Positions 18,787-28,335 are shown, counted from the stretch's first letter. The stretch is DNA of 64,000 nt from Chloroflexota bacterium (GCA_018969295.1 JAGWYN010000018.1:1-64000); one strand, 5' to 3'. Notes: generated by a model not told the origin, from the sequence alone. Numbers and translations are program-made.

Positions 18787-20715
18787 ATGAAGAAATTTCT
18801 GACCGTCGCATTGTTGTTGGTTCTGATCTCTGTGCTCAGTGCCTGCGCTGGTGCCGCGGCGCCAGCCACCGAAGGCAGCGATGCAGCACCAGCTGGCGAC
18901 GAAATGACGTTTGTCGGCACACCCCGCCGTGAGACGTTGATCTTGGACAATTTGGGCGGAACACTGGAACGCCCAGACTTTTTCAACCCGTACGCGCCCG
19001 GTGTGGACATGGGGCGTGGCTTTCACGAGGTCTGTCTGGACAATCTGTGGGAAATCAACACGACCACAGGCGAACAGTTCCCCTCGCTGGCTGCGGAGAT
19101 GCCCAAAGCGCTCAACGAAGAGTACACCAGCTTCGAGGTCAAGCTGCGTGAAGGCATCTACTGGGACGATGGGGTCGAGTTCACCGCCGACGACGTGGTC
19201 TACACCCTCCAGCTGGGTCTGACCAATGACAAGCTGCCGATCCATGGCTGGTCGATCGACTACCTGAAGGATGTGCGTGCCGTCGACAAGTACACGGTGG
19301 TGATCGATACCAACCGCTCCCAGCCACGCTTCTCGAAGGATCTGGGCGCCACCATCTGGGACGCCACACGCTTCTGGCCAGTGCCCAAACACATCTGGGA
19401 GAACCAGGACCCGACGACCTTTGTCGCTTTCCCCCCCACCTGCATCGCCCAGTACAAGTACAGCAAACACGACCCGAACGGCAACTGGACGCTCTGGGAG
19501 CTGCGCGAGGACTGGGAACGCACCGCGGTCGGCATGGTAGCAGGCAAGCCAGGCCCCAAATATCTGCTCTGGAACTTTGTCGGCACCGAAGAAAAACGCA
19601 TTCTGGCGATGATCAACAACGACGTCGACATTCTGCAAGACATCACACCAGAATCGATGGAAGTGCTAAACAATCGCAGCGACACCGTCCGGGCATGGCA
19701 TGCCGGATTCCCCTACGCCGATTTCGACGACCCCTGCGAGCGCGGGATTGCCTTCAACAATTCGCAGTTCCCGTATGATCAGTGGCAGGTCCGCTGGGCA
19801 TTGGCTCTCGCCACCGATATCAAAAATGTCTCGCTGGGCACGTTTGCCGGCATGCTGCGTGTTTCACCCCTGGCTGTACCGCCAGTGGCCGCCGTGCAGA
19901 ATGCCTACCACAAACCCTTGGTGGAGCGTCTGCTGGCGATGGAACTGCCCGATGGGTACAAGCCTTTCGATCCCACCTTCGCCACAGCCATGGCCGAGAT
20001 CTTCAACGAACAGGGGGTGGGAGGCGATCTGCCTACAACCGAAGCAGAACTCATCGACCTGTTCGGCGTAGGCTGGTGGAAGTACGACGTCGACCAGGCC
20101 GCCAAGCTGCTGGAAGAAGTAGGCTTTACCCGCAACGCCGAAGGGAAATGGTTGCTGCCCGATGGCACCCCTTGGTCGATCGCCATCAACGCTCCAGTCG
20201 ACTTTGAAGTGCAGTCAGGACGCCTGGCCTTTGCGGTGGCCGATTCCTGGAGCAAATTTGGGGTTGACGCCTCGGTCAACACCATGACTGGCGGTTCGTT
20301 CTGGAATGCCAGCTCGACCGGGGAGTACCAGGCTGGCTCCTACTGGCCAGGCTGTGCCATCGGCCCCGACATCTACCCCAATGTCTCCTTCTGGCACCAA
20401 AAGTTCATCGTAGAGACTGGGCAGCCCGCACCCGGCAACCAGCATCGCCACAAGAGCGACGAGCTCGCACGCATCCTGGACGAACTGGAGAAGGTCACCT
20501 CTGACGACCCGCGCAACGTCGAGTTGAGCAAAGATCTGTTGATGCAGATGGCCCTCGAAATGCACTGGATTCCGATGTTTGGCACCTCCAAATTTGTGCC
20601 GGTCAACGAAACCTACTTCACCAACTACCCGACCGCCGACAACTACTACGAAGGCCCGTGGTGGTGGTGGTCAAACTTCAAGTACATTGTCGCTCAGATC
20701 GAACCGAAGCAATAA
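18787..20715 (+). CDS. Solute-binding lipoprotein, SBP family 5, of the GH172 locus
   Basis: Surface receptor of the sugar-locus importer. The 642-residue protein starts MKKFLTVALLLVLISVLSAC, a clean lipoprotein signal with lipobox LSAC. AGGAG precedes ATG 18787. The mature part has SBP_bac_5 features (LREGIYWDDGVEFTADDVVYT; KYTVVIDTNRSQPRF). It is longer than most peptide-binding members. In Thermotogae and other phyla, family 5 proteins of this kind bind oligosaccharides, and the adjacent LacI regulator and glycosidases support a carbohydrate ligand here. A strong hairpin follows the stop, probably raising receptor output over the permeases. Confidence 0.9.
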   Translation: MKKFLTVALLLVLISVLSACAGAAAPATEGSDAAPAGDEMTFVGTPRRETLILDNLGGTLERPDFFNPYAPGVDMGRGFHEVCLDNLWEINTTTGEQFPSLAAEMPKALNEEYTSFEVKLREGIYWDDGVEFTADDVVYTLQLGLTNDKLPIHGWSIDYLKDVRAVDKYTVVIDTNRSQPRFSKDLGATIWDATRFWPVPKHIWENQDPTTFVAFPPTCIAQYKYSKHDPNGNWTLWELREDWERTAVGMVAGKPGPKYLLWNFVGTEEKRILAMINNDVDILQDITPESMEVLNNRSDTVRAWHAGFPYADFDDPCERGIAFNNSQFPYDQWQVRWALALATDIKNVSLGTFAGMLRVSPLAVPPVAAVQNAYHKPLVERLLAMELPDGYKPFDPTFATAMAEIFNEQGVGGDLPTTEAELIDLFGVGWWKYDVDQAAKLLEEVGFTRNAEGKWLLPDGTPWSIAINAPVDFEVQSGRLAFAVADSWSKFGVDASVNTMTGGSFWNASSTGEYQAGSYWPGCAIGPDIYPNVSFWHQKFIVETGQPAPGNQHRHKSDELARILDELEKVTSDDPRNVELSKDLLMQMALEMHWIPMFGTSKFVPVNETYFTNYPTADNYYEGPWWWWSNFKYIVAQIEPKQ

Positions 20716-20745
20716 GAGCGGACAGCACCCCGGCTTTTGAGCAAA

Positions 20746-20788
20746 GTCTGCTGCGCCCTGCACCCCAAAGATGCAGGGCGCAGCAGAC
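20746..20788 (+). terminator. Strong intercistronic hairpin after the binding-protein gene
   Basis: A perfect 17-bp stem (GTCTGCTGCGCCCTGCA, 20746-20762, with 20772-20788) closes a 9-base loop. There is no U-run after it. Position between receptor and permease genes suggests partial termination or protection of the upstream mRNA. Confidence 0.7.
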
Positions 20789-20840
20789 CCGACATCCACC
20801 AGCCTGCAGCGGACAGGCTCCGTCGAAGGAGGAGAGGACA

Positions 20841-21839
20841 ATGGCAGTGGTCAGATTCCTGGCTGTCCGGTTGATGGTCTATGTGTTGGTCGTCTGGATC
20901 GGCGTTACGATCATCTTTTTTGTGCCGCGGTTTGTGCCCGGCAACCCGGTCGAAGTAATGATGGGTAAACTGCTCTCGCAGGGCACGACGATGGATCCCG
21001 TGCTGGTCGAAAGCATGCGCAAAACACTTACCGAACTCTTCGGTTTGGAAGGGACCCTTTGGGAACAGTACTCTTCGTTCCTGAGTCGGGTCATCCTCAC
21101 CCAGGATTTCGGACCCTCTCTCTCCTACTACCCAACCCCCGTCAGCATGCTGGTCGCCCGCGCCCTGCCCTGGTCTTTGGGGTTGCTCCTCACGGCCCTG
21201 TTGACCAGCTGGCTGCTGGGCAATCTGATCGGCCTGCTGGCCGGCTATTACAACAAAAAAAATCTCTCCAAACTGATCGAAACTGGCGCCATGATCGTCT
21301 ACCCGATCCCATATTATATTTTGGCTTTGCTGTTGGTCATTTTGTTTGCCTACATCTGGCCCATCTTTCCCTTTGTCTTTCAGGTAAGCGGCACCCCTGG
21401 CTCCTGGCCATGGCTCCAAAGCGTTGCCTACAACTCCTTCCTCCCCCTGGTCTCCATTGTGGCGGTCAGCCTGGGGTGGTGGATCATCAGCATGAAAGCG
21501 ATGGTCATCGACACCAAAGAGGAGGATTTTGTCCAGTATGCCCGCTCGCGTGGCGTCAGCGACCACAAAATTATGTTGGGCTATGTGGCGCGCACAGCCA
21601 TTTTGCCGCAGATCACTGTGCTGGCGTTGAGCATCGGCGGGGTCTTCGGCGGCGCCCTGATCACAGAGATCCTCTTTGGCTATCCCGGTGTAGGAAGTTT
21701 GATCTACAAAGCCATTCTGGGTTCAGATTACAATCTGATGCTGGGCACGATCAGCATTTCGATCGTTGCAGTCGCCACAGCCACCCTGGTATTGGATCTG
21801 ATCTACCCGTTCATCGACCCTCGCATCCGTTATAAATAG
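20841..21839 (+). CDS. ABC importer permease (OppB/DppB-like)
   Basis: The 332-residue inner-membrane protein starts at ATG 20841 behind AAGGAGGAGAGG; readings from upstream codons would run through the hairpin. The membrane segment FLAVRLMVYVLVVWIGVTII and the EAA-type loop EEDFVQYARSRGVSDHKIM followed by LITEILFGYPGVGSLIYKA identify the OppB class. It pairs with the permease encoded at 21951. Compared with typical members, it carries an extended periplasmic loop around FPFVFQVSGTPGSWPW. Confidence 0.92.
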   Translation: MAVVRFLAVRLMVYVLVVWIGVTIIFFVPRFVPGNPVEVMMGKLLSQGTTMDPVLVESMRKTLTELFGLEGTLWEQYSSFLSRVILTQDFGPSLSYYPTPVSMLVARALPWSLGLLLTALLTSWLLGNLIGLLAGYYNKKNLSKLIETGAMIVYPIPYYILALLLVILFAYIWPIFPFVFQVSGTPGSWPWLQSVAYNSFLPLVSIVAVSLGWWIISMKAMVIDTKEEDFVQYARSRGVSDHKIMLGYVARTAILPQITVLALSIGGVFGGALITEILFGYPGVGSLIYKAILGSDYNLMLGTISISIVAVATATLVLDLIYPFIDPRIRYK

Positions 21840-21950
21840 TTCGAGCCATTCTGTCTGTTCTGTACAAGCGCTGGGTGAGAGAGCCGCCCAAACAGACAAG
21901 AACAGCCCGCTGGGTGCCAGTCAATTTGGACAGACATCATGAGGTGAATC

Positions 21951-22778
21951 GTGCGGTTGATTAAGCCAAGATTGTTGGTAGGAATTGTGATTGTCAGCAT
22001 CTTTTCGGTGCTCGGCCTGCTCGTGCCCTTGTTTGCCCCTGAAGACCCCACTGCCTGGAACACCTATTTCCGTAATTTACCGCCCAGCGCAGAACACATC
22101 ATGGGCACAAACAATCTGGGCCAGGATATTTTCTGGCTGCTGACCTGGTCAATTCGCAATTCTCTCTGGATCGGCCTGGGTGTATCCGCAGCAGCGACCG
22201 TGATCGGTGTGCTCGTCGGCATCTTCTCTGGCTTTGTGGGGGGAATCACGGACCGGGTTTTGACGTTGTTGATGGATGTAGTGATTGCAGTCCCCTCCCT
22301 GCCTATTTTGATTCTGATCTCTGCCTTGCTGGGTGGAAAATCATCGCTGTTGATCATCGCCGGCGTCCTGGTGGTCTTCAACTGGCCCTGGCCAGGACGG
22401 CAGGCGCGGGCCATGGCGTTGAGCCTGCGCGAACGTGAATTCATCAACGTAGCCGGGGCCTCAGGCGAGAATACGTTGAAGATCATTGTCTGGGAAATTC
22501 TGCCGTTCATGCTCGGATGGGCTTTGGCGAATTTCATCAACACCATTTTGGTGGCCATTTCCGCCGAATCAGGGCTGGCCATCATTGGCCTCGCCAGCTT
22601 GAAGGATGCAACACTGGGCACCATGATTTACTGGGCCATGCAGCACCAGGCCTTGTTGTTGGAGAAATGGTTGTGGATTTTGTCACCGATCCTCTCGATC
22701 ATGTTGCTCTTCATCGGCCTGTTTTTGATTTCTACCGGTTGGTCTGACTATTTTGCAACGAGAAGGGGCCGCCAATGA
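21951..22778 (+). CDS. ABC importer permease (OppC/DppC-like)
   Basis: The 275-residue inner-membrane protein starts at GTG 21951 after GAGGTGA. It has an N-terminal membrane helix (LLVGIVIVSIFSVLGLLVPL), the EAA loop REREFINVAGASGENTLKI and a final hydrophobic segment. The stop overlaps the ATG of the first ATPase gene (ATGA), showing translational coupling. A 111-base gap to the preceding permease holds TGTCTGTT and its inverted copy but no gene. Confidence 0.92.
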   Translation: MRLIKPRLLVGIVIVSIFSVLGLLVPLFAPEDPTAWNTYFRNLPPSAEHIMGTNNLGQDIFWLLTWSIRNSLWIGLGVSAAATVIGVLVGIFSGFVGGITDRVLTLLMDVVIAVPSLPILILISALLGGKSSLLIIAGVLVVFNWPWPGRQARAMALSLREREFINVAGASGENTLKIIVWEILPFMLGWALANFINTILVAISAESGLAIIGLASLKDATLGTMIYWAMQHQALLLEKWLWILSPILSIMLLFIGLFLISTGWSDYFATRRGRQ

Positions 22779-23776
22779 TCCGTGTCAGAAATGTCTGTCT
22801 GCACTACCAGACGGTGCAGGGGACCGTCAAAGCCGTCGAAAATGTCTCGTTCGATATCTTTGACGGCGAAATTTTGGGGATCGCCGGCGAATCTGGGTGC
22901 GGCAAATCGACCCTGATGAAGGGCATCTACGGCAATGTCGAAGCCCCGCTGGCACTCACCCAAGGGTCGATCGAGATGGAAATCGAGCAGGTCGGAGAAC
23001 GCCAGGTCATCCCCTCCACTCAGTTCCACCGCTACTGGTGGGAGCACATCTCCTACATCCCGCAGGCCTCCATGAGCGTGCTCAACCCGGTGGTGCGCAT
23101 CCAAGATCAATTTTTTGATTCCTATTTGCGCGCCGATGTCCGTGCCCTGGGCAAACAACAGCTGCAAGGGCGCATCGCCGAGTACCTGCGCGAGCTGGAA
23201 CTCCCGGTCGAAGTGCTCCATTCTTACCCCCATCAACTCAGCGGCGGGATGCGCCAGCGCGTCATCGTTGCCCTGGCCACTTTTGTGCACCCCAGGTTCG
23301 TCCTGGCCGACGAGCCCACCACCGCACTCGATGTCGTGGTGCAACGCGGCATCCTGACCATGCTGGTCAATCTGCAAAGACAGCTGCAAAACACCTTCAT
23401 CCTCGTCTCCCATGACATGGGTGTCCACTACCAGATCACCGATCGGATGGTGATCATGTATGCAGGTCAGGTCGTGGAAATCGCACCGACAGCCATCCTG
23501 TTCGAACGCCCGCGACATCCCTACACCCAGCTGTTGATCAATTCGCTGCCCCGTTTGGGAGATGATACCCAACGTTTCGGCATCGGCGGACGCCCGCCCA
23601 GTTTGCTCGCCCCCCCGCCAGGCTGTCGTTTTGCCGCACGCTGCCACCTGGCCGACGACCAATGCAGGCAAGTACAGCCCCCCTTGGTAGAAGTGGCGCC
23701 CGGACATTTTTCCGCCTGTTTGAAACACGAGTGGGTCACAGAGATCCCACTGGTCGGGGAAAGGGAGACCACATGA
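22775..23776 (+). CDS. ABC importer ATPase (OppD-like)
   Basis: Cytoplasmic ATPase of 333 residues driving the sugar-locus importer. Walker A GESGCGKST, signature LSGGMRQRV, Walker B FVLADEPTTALD and switch His in LVSHDMG are present. The C-terminal extension has the cysteine cluster of the oligopeptide ATPase family (CRFAARC, then two further Cys), known in some members to hold an iron-sulfur cluster. It overlaps both neighbours by 4 bases (ATGA), so the importer genes are tightly coupled. Confidence 0.94.
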   Translation: MIRVRNVCLHYQTVQGTVKAVENVSFDIFDGEILGIAGESGCGKSTLMKGIYGNVEAPLALTQGSIEMEIEQVGERQVIPSTQFHRYWWEHISYIPQASMSVLNPVVRIQDQFFDSYLRADVRALGKQQLQGRIAEYLRELELPVEVLHSYPHQLSGGMRQRVIVALATFVHPRFVLADEPTTALDVVVQRGILTMLVNLQRQLQNTFILVSHDMGVHYQITDRMVIMYAGQVVEIAPTAILFERPRHPYTQLLINSLPRLGDDTQRFGIGGRPPSLLAPPPGCRFAARCHLADDQCRQVQPPLVEVAPGHFSACLKHEWVTEIPLVGERETT

Positions 23777-24774
23777 GCGACAAATTTCTCGAAATCAAAA
23801 ATGTCAGCAAAATTTATCGGATCGGAGGGCTGCTGGGGCAGACCAAAATCGCCGCAGTCGACAACGTGAATCTGGCGCTGGAACGCGGCAAGCCACAGGT
23901 TCTCAGCATCGTCGGCGAGTCCGGGTCGGGCAAAACGACACTGGCACGTATGCTGCTCCATCTGATCCAGCCAACCCACGGCGAAATTTTGATCGACGGG
24001 ATGCAGACGGGAGGACAGCTGAACGGGGCCCAGCTCAAAGCCTTTCGGCGCAGGGCGCAGCCCATTTTTCAAAACCCCTTTGAAAGTTTCAGCAGCCGCA
24101 AGACTGTAGATACCTACCTCTTTGAGACCGCACGCAACATTTTGGGGGCACAGACCCAGGCCGCAGCCAATCGAGCCGTAGATGAAGCGCTGGTCAACGT
24201 CGGCCTCTCCGCAGAACGAGTGGTCGGACGCTATCCAAATCAGTTTTCAGGAGGTGAGCTGCAACGCATCTCCGTGGCGCGGGCGATGATCCCGCGCCCA
24301 GAGCTGATCGTGGCCGATGAACCCGTCAGCATGATCGACGCGTCGATGCGCATGAATGTCGTGAACCTGTTCAAAAAACTGCGCGATGAATTCAAAGTCA
24401 CCATCCTGTACATTACCCACGATCTTTCGACAGCCTATTATGTGAGTGACCAGATCGCCATCATGTACCGCGGCAGTATCGTCGAGTCAGGCCCCTCTGC
24501 CAAAGTCCTGAAAACCCCCTCCCACCCGTACACCGAACTCCTGCTCGATTCGGTCGCCAAAATTGGCGAAAAATGGAACGAGGTGGTGCGTCTGCCCGAT
24601 CTGGAAACCAAAGAATACGGATACAAAGGCTGCAAATTTGCAGGGCGCTGCGCCTATGCACGCGAGGTCTGCCGACAGGCCAAACCCCCGATCGTCACAC
24701 TGGACGGGCAGAGCCAGGTCCACTGCTTCAAACCGGTAGACTACCAGCACCCTGCACCCGCCGGCGGCTCATAG
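23773..24774 (+). CDS. ABC importer ATPase (OppF-like)
   Basis: Second ATPase, 333 residues from ATG 23773 (GGGAG before it). Walker A GESGSGKTT, signature FSGGELQRISVA, Walker B LIVADEPVSMID and ITHDLS are visible. The C-terminal cysteine cluster (CKFAGRC, C, C) is again of the oligopeptide family. It forms a heterodimer with the OppD-like product. It might also serve the ATPase-less importer at 9.8-13.2 kb; that is inference only. Confidence 0.94.
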   Translation: MSDKFLEIKNVSKIYRIGGLLGQTKIAAVDNVNLALERGKPQVLSIVGESGSGKTTLARMLLHLIQPTHGEILIDGMQTGGQLNGAQLKAFRRRAQPIFQNPFESFSSRKTVDTYLFETARNILGAQTQAAANRAVDEALVNVGLSAERVVGRYPNQFSGGELQRISVARAMIPRPELIVADEPVSMIDASMRMNVVNLFKKLRDEFKVTILYITHDLSTAYYVSDQIAIMYRGSIVESGPSAKVLKTPSHPYTELLLDSVAKIGEKWNEVVRLPDLETKEYGYKGCKFAGRCAYAREVCRQAKPPIVTLDGQSQVHCFKPVDYQHPAPAGGS

Positions 24775-24841
24775 ACCGCCACAACCATCTTCTTGAAACA
24801 GTCTCTCTTGTTTGTGCATTCCAGCGAAGGGGAGTGAAACC

Positions 24842-25945
24842 ATGCAGTTTAACGGTCTTGGCAGACATTTGGGGAACCTGGCGTGGCTGAGCGAAGCAGA
24901 AACCCGCTCGATCAGCGCTGAAAATCCAACCGGCGCCAAAGGCGCCGGCGCAATGGCAGACCCAGAGCCAGATGGCCCGGCGCGCGAGCTGGGCCGAGGG
25001 TGGAAATGCCGCCCCTATGTCACGATCCCCCCCACAGATACGGTCGTGCTCGCCGACATTGCTGGATCCGGCGCGATTCAAAGCATGTGGTTCGGCGGCA
25101 GCATCATGGATCGGGATTTTATTTTGCGGATCTACTGGGAAGACGAAGCCCTGCCCGCAGTCGAATGCCCGTTGACCGACTTTTTTGCCATGCCCTTCAG
25201 CTTTCAAAACCCAGAACGGCCCACACAAGGGCCAATCACACAGATCAGTTCACTCCCAGTTGCCGTCAACCCCAATCGCGCCCTCAACTGTTTTTGGGAG
25301 ATGCCGTTTCGACGACGGGCCCGGCTGACCTTGGAAAACCGCAATCCCAAACGGGCAGGAGCCTGTTTTTATCAGATCAACTACTGTCTGACCGACGTGC
25401 CGGAACAGGCTGCCTACTTCCACGCCCAATTCCGACGATGCAACCCACTGGCCTATCTCGAACCCTATGTCATCTTGGACGGCGTGCGCGGACGCGGCCA
25501 CTATGTCGGCACTTCTATGGGCTGGTCGATCCAGAACAACGGCTGGTGGGGAGAAGGCGAGATCAAATTCTACATCGACGGCGACAGCGAATACCCCACC
25601 ATCTGCGGCACAGGAACCGAGGACTATTTCGGTGGCGCCTACAACTTCGATCTGAACGGCCAATACACGACCTACACCACCCCCTTCGTGGGCATGCATC
25701 AGGTGCTGCGCCCGGACGGCACCTACCAGTCCCAGCATCGCCATGCCATGTATCGTTGGCATGTCATGGACCCCATCACCTTTCGCAGCGATCTGAAAGT
25801 GACGATCCAAGCGCTGGGGTGGCGCTCAGAAGGGCGCTACCTGCCCGGACAACATGACATCAGCTCCGTCGCCTACTGGTACCAGACGTTGCCTGCCCTG
25901 CCTTTCCCCACACTGGCTGACCGCAACGCGCTGGAAGTAATCTGA
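24842..25945 (+). CDS. GH172 (DUF2961) family glycoside hydrolase, paralogue 1
   Basis: The 367-residue protein has no signal peptide, so hydrolysis should be cytoplasmic after import. DUF2961 is now family GH172, whose known members act on alpha-D-fructofuranosides (difructose dianhydride) and alpha-D-arabinofuranosides. Family blocks seen are TRSISAENPTG near the N terminus, DIAGSGAIQSMWF, HYVGTSMGW and WWGEGEIKFYIDGD followed by GTGTEDYFGGAY. The Glu residues in GEG and TED are the likely catalytic pair. The start ATG 24842 follows GGGGAG. It is clearly a tandem duplicate of the next gene. Exact sugar unknown. Confidence 0.9.
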   Translation: MQFNGLGRHLGNLAWLSEAETRSISAENPTGAKGAGAMADPEPDGPARELGRGWKCRPYVTIPPTDTVVLADIAGSGAIQSMWFGGSIMDRDFILRIYWEDEALPAVECPLTDFFAMPFSFQNPERPTQGPITQISSLPVAVNPNRALNCFWEMPFRRRARLTLENRNPKRAGACFYQINYCLTDVPEQAAYFHAQFRRCNPLAYLEPYVILDGVRGRGHYVGTSMGWSIQNNGWWGEGEIKFYIDGDSEYPTICGTGTEDYFGGAYNFDLNGQYTTYTTPFVGMHQVLRPDGTYQSQHRHAMYRWHVMDPITFRSDLKVTIQALGWRSEGRYLPGQHDISSVAYWYQTLPALPFPTLADRNALEVI

Positions 25946-25997
25946 TCCAATCCACAGCGGCCATACCCAATTTTTGTTTGAATTTGGAGGAAACACC

Positions 25998-27098
25998 ATG
26001 ACGTACCCCTACAACGGTTTGGGTTTGGGCCTGGGAAACCTGGCCCGAGTGTCCAACGCCGAAACCCGCTCGATCAGCGCTGAAAATTTCACCGGAGAGA
26101 AGGGCAAAGGCGGGATGGCCACGGAAGGCACCGGCGCAGTTGCCGCGCGCGAACTCGGACACGGCTGGAAACTCTCCCCCTGCATCACCGTCCAGCCCGA
26201 CAGCGTCGTCACACTCGCCGAGATCAACGGCTCCGGCGCGATTCAACAGATCTGGATCACCGTCCACCCCAAATTCTGGCGAGCGCTGATCCTGCGGATC
26301 TACTGGGATGCCGAGGAGACCCCCTCGGTAGAAGTGCCGCTGGGAGATTTTTTCTGTATGGGCTGGTGCGAACGGGCCGATGTCCGCTCCCTGCCAGTCG
26401 CAGTCAATCCTGCCGGCGGCTTTAACAGCTACTGGGAAATGCCTTTCCGAAGCGGGGCAAAAATTACGGTCGAAAATCTGCTGCCAGAGGCTATCGAAGG
26501 ATTCTTCTATCAGATCAACTACACCCTGACCGAGGTGGAAGCCGACCGAGCCTATTTTCATGCCCAATTTCGCCGACAGAACCCGCTGCCCTACAAAGAG
26601 GTGTACACCATCCTGGATGGGGTGCGCGGCCAGGGACACTATGTCGGCGTCTACATGGCATGGGGCGTCAACAACAACCTGTGGTGGGGCGAAGGAGAGA
26701 TCAAGTTCTATCTGGACGGCGATACAACCTACCCGACAATCTGCGGCACAGGCACAGAAGATTATTTTGGGGGCGCCTGGGGGTTCGAACAGCCCCCAGG
26801 ACACTACGGCGTGTTTACTTCCCCCTTCTCCGGGATGCCACAGGTGCTCATCCCCGACGGACTGAACAAAGCCAACACCCGCTTTGGACTCTATCGCTGG
26901 CATGTGATGGACCCTGTCCGCTTCAAACAGGAGTGCCGCATCACCCTCCAAGCCCTGGGCTGGCGGATGAGCCTGAATGGCAAACCGCGCTACCTTGCCC
27001 TGCAAGACGATATCGCTTCCACCGCGTTCTGGTACCAGGTCGAACCCCACGCACCCTTTCCTCCCCTGCCCAACTTTGAATCTCTGGAAGTCATCTGA
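25998..27098 (+). CDS. GH172 (DUF2961) family glycoside hydrolase, paralogue 2
   Basis: The 366-residue cytoplasmic protein starts at ATG 25998 after GGAGG. It shares with paralogue 1 the opening TRSISAENFTGEKGKG, the phrase ARELGHGWKLSP, the core YHYAQFRR-like region (YFHAQFRRQNPLPY) and WWGEGEIKFYLDGD followed by GTGTEDYFGGAW. The two proteins probably arose by tandem duplication and may form mixed oligomers or cleave different linkages, since family members form trimers or larger rings. The putative catalytic Glu residues are both present. Confidence 0.9.
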   Translation: MTYPYNGLGLGLGNLARVSNAETRSISAENFTGEKGKGGMATEGTGAVAARELGHGWKLSPCITVQPDSVVTLAEINGSGAIQQIWITVHPKFWRALILRIYWDAEETPSVEVPLGDFFCMGWCERADVRSLPVAVNPAGGFNSYWEMPFRSGAKITVENLLPEAIEGFFYQINYTLTEVEADRAYFHAQFRRQNPLPYKEVYTILDGVRGQGHYVGVYMAWGVNNNLWWGEGEIKFYLDGDTTYPTICGTGTEDYFGGAWGFEQPPGHYGVFTSPFSGMPQVLIPDGLNKANTRFGLYRWHVMDPVRFKQECRITLQALGWRMSLNGKPRYLALQDDIASTAFWYQVEPHAPFPPLPNFESLEVI

Positions 27099-27111
27099 CA
27101 AGGAGCCCACC

Positions 27112-28329
27112 ATGAGTGTTTTTAAGGGAAGTCCCCTCGGGGAACTGGCGAGAATCCGCAACGTCACAACCCGCCGTGTGTCTAGCTGGGATCGGACAGG
27201 AGGCAACCTGGATTATCGGGTGGTCCATCCTGGCCAGACGGTGGTGTTGGCAGATATTGTCGGGGCGGGCTGTATCAACCACATCTGGTGCACACACGCC
27301 TGTGGACAGGACGACTATCTGCGCCGGGTTGTGCTGCGTGCCCGTTGGGACAACGAAAGCAACGATTCGATTGAAGTGCCCCTCGGCGATTTTTTTGGGG
27401 TCGGACATGCCCAGACGGTCAATTTTTCCTCCCTGCCGCTGCAGATGAGCCCCGCCGACGGGCGCGGCTTCAACTGTTGGTTCCCAATGCCCTTTGGAGA
27501 ACGGGCAGAATTTTTTCTGCACAACGAAGCCGATGTGCCGATGAACTTCTATTACTATATCGACTACGAACTGCATGCAACGATTCCAGCGGACATGGGC
27601 CGTTTTCACGCGCAGTGGCGGCGGGAAAATCCGACGCAAGGCCTCCGCGAGGAGGAGATGGCTGCGCTGCTCGAAGAGACTCGCCAGCTTTTTGAGGCCA
27701 ACAACTCGCTGTTCGCACAGGCGCCAGAGGACACCCTGCGCAACCTGGCCTTTGAGTTTGGCGGCCGCAATCTTGGCGGCAAGGAAAACTACGTTCTGCT
27801 GGAAGCAGAAGGACAAGGCCACTATGTCGGATGCAACTTCAACGTGCATAACCTGCGGGCCGGCGATGCCTTTTCCTGGCCAGCCGACAAAGTCTGGCCC
27901 CAGACCCGCGAGGAGGCCCGGGCAGCGACCCCTGAAGAGCGGCTGGAATTTTTTAGAATCTTCAACTGGTACGGTGAAGGCGACGACATGATCTTCATCG
28001 ACGGCGAAGAATGGCCCCCCACGCTGCATGGCACGGGCACAGAAGATTATTTCAACACGGCCTACTGCCCGGCCGTCAAGTACGACAGCCCCTACCATGG
28101 CTTGACCTTGCCCGGTGGCCCCAACTGGAGCGGCAAATCCTCCTACTATCGGTTTCACATCGAAGACCCTGTGCACTTTCGCCAGAGCATCAAGGTTACC
28201 CTCGAACACGGACACAACAACCACCGCTCCGACGATCTGTCCAGCACCGCATACTGGTATCAAAGCGAACCCCACAAGCAGTTTCCCCCCTTCCCGTCCG
28301 TGGCAGAGCGGCTGCCACTGCCAGGGTGA
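27112..28329 (+). CDS. GH172 (DUF2961) family glycoside hydrolase, paralogue 3 (divergent)
   Basis: The 405-residue cytoplasmic protein starts at ATG 27112 after AAGGAG, 13 bases behind paralogue 2. It lacks the SAENPTG block (it has VSSWDRTGGNLDYRVV instead) but keeps DIVGAGCINHIW, GHYVGCNFNV and WYGEGDDMIFIDGE followed by GTGTEDYF. Extra segments of about 40 residues (roughly 190-225 and 270-300) make it longer. The divergence points to a different substrate or bond from the first two. It closes the sugar operon; a 14-bp-stem hairpin follows the stop. Confidence 0.9.
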   Translation: MSVFKGSPLGELARIRNVTTRRVSSWDRTGGNLDYRVVHPGQTVVLADIVGAGCINHIWCTHACGQDDYLRRVVLRARWDNESNDSIEVPLGDFFGVGHAQTVNFSSLPLQMSPADGRGFNCWFPMPFGERAEFFLHNEADVPMNFYYYIDYELHATIPADMGRFHAQWRRENPTQGLREEEMAALLEETRQLFEANNSLFAQAPEDTLRNLAFEFGGRNLGGKENYVLLEAEGQGHYVGCNFNVHNLRAGDAFSWPADKVWPQTREEARAATPEERLEFFRIFNWYGEGDDMIFIDGEEWPPTLHGTGTEDYFNTAYCPAVKYDSPYHGLTLPGGPNWSGKSSYYRFHIEDPVHFRQSIKVTLEHGHNNHRSDDLSSTAYWYQSEPHKQFPPFPSVAERLPLPG

Positions 28330-28335
28330 GGGTGC

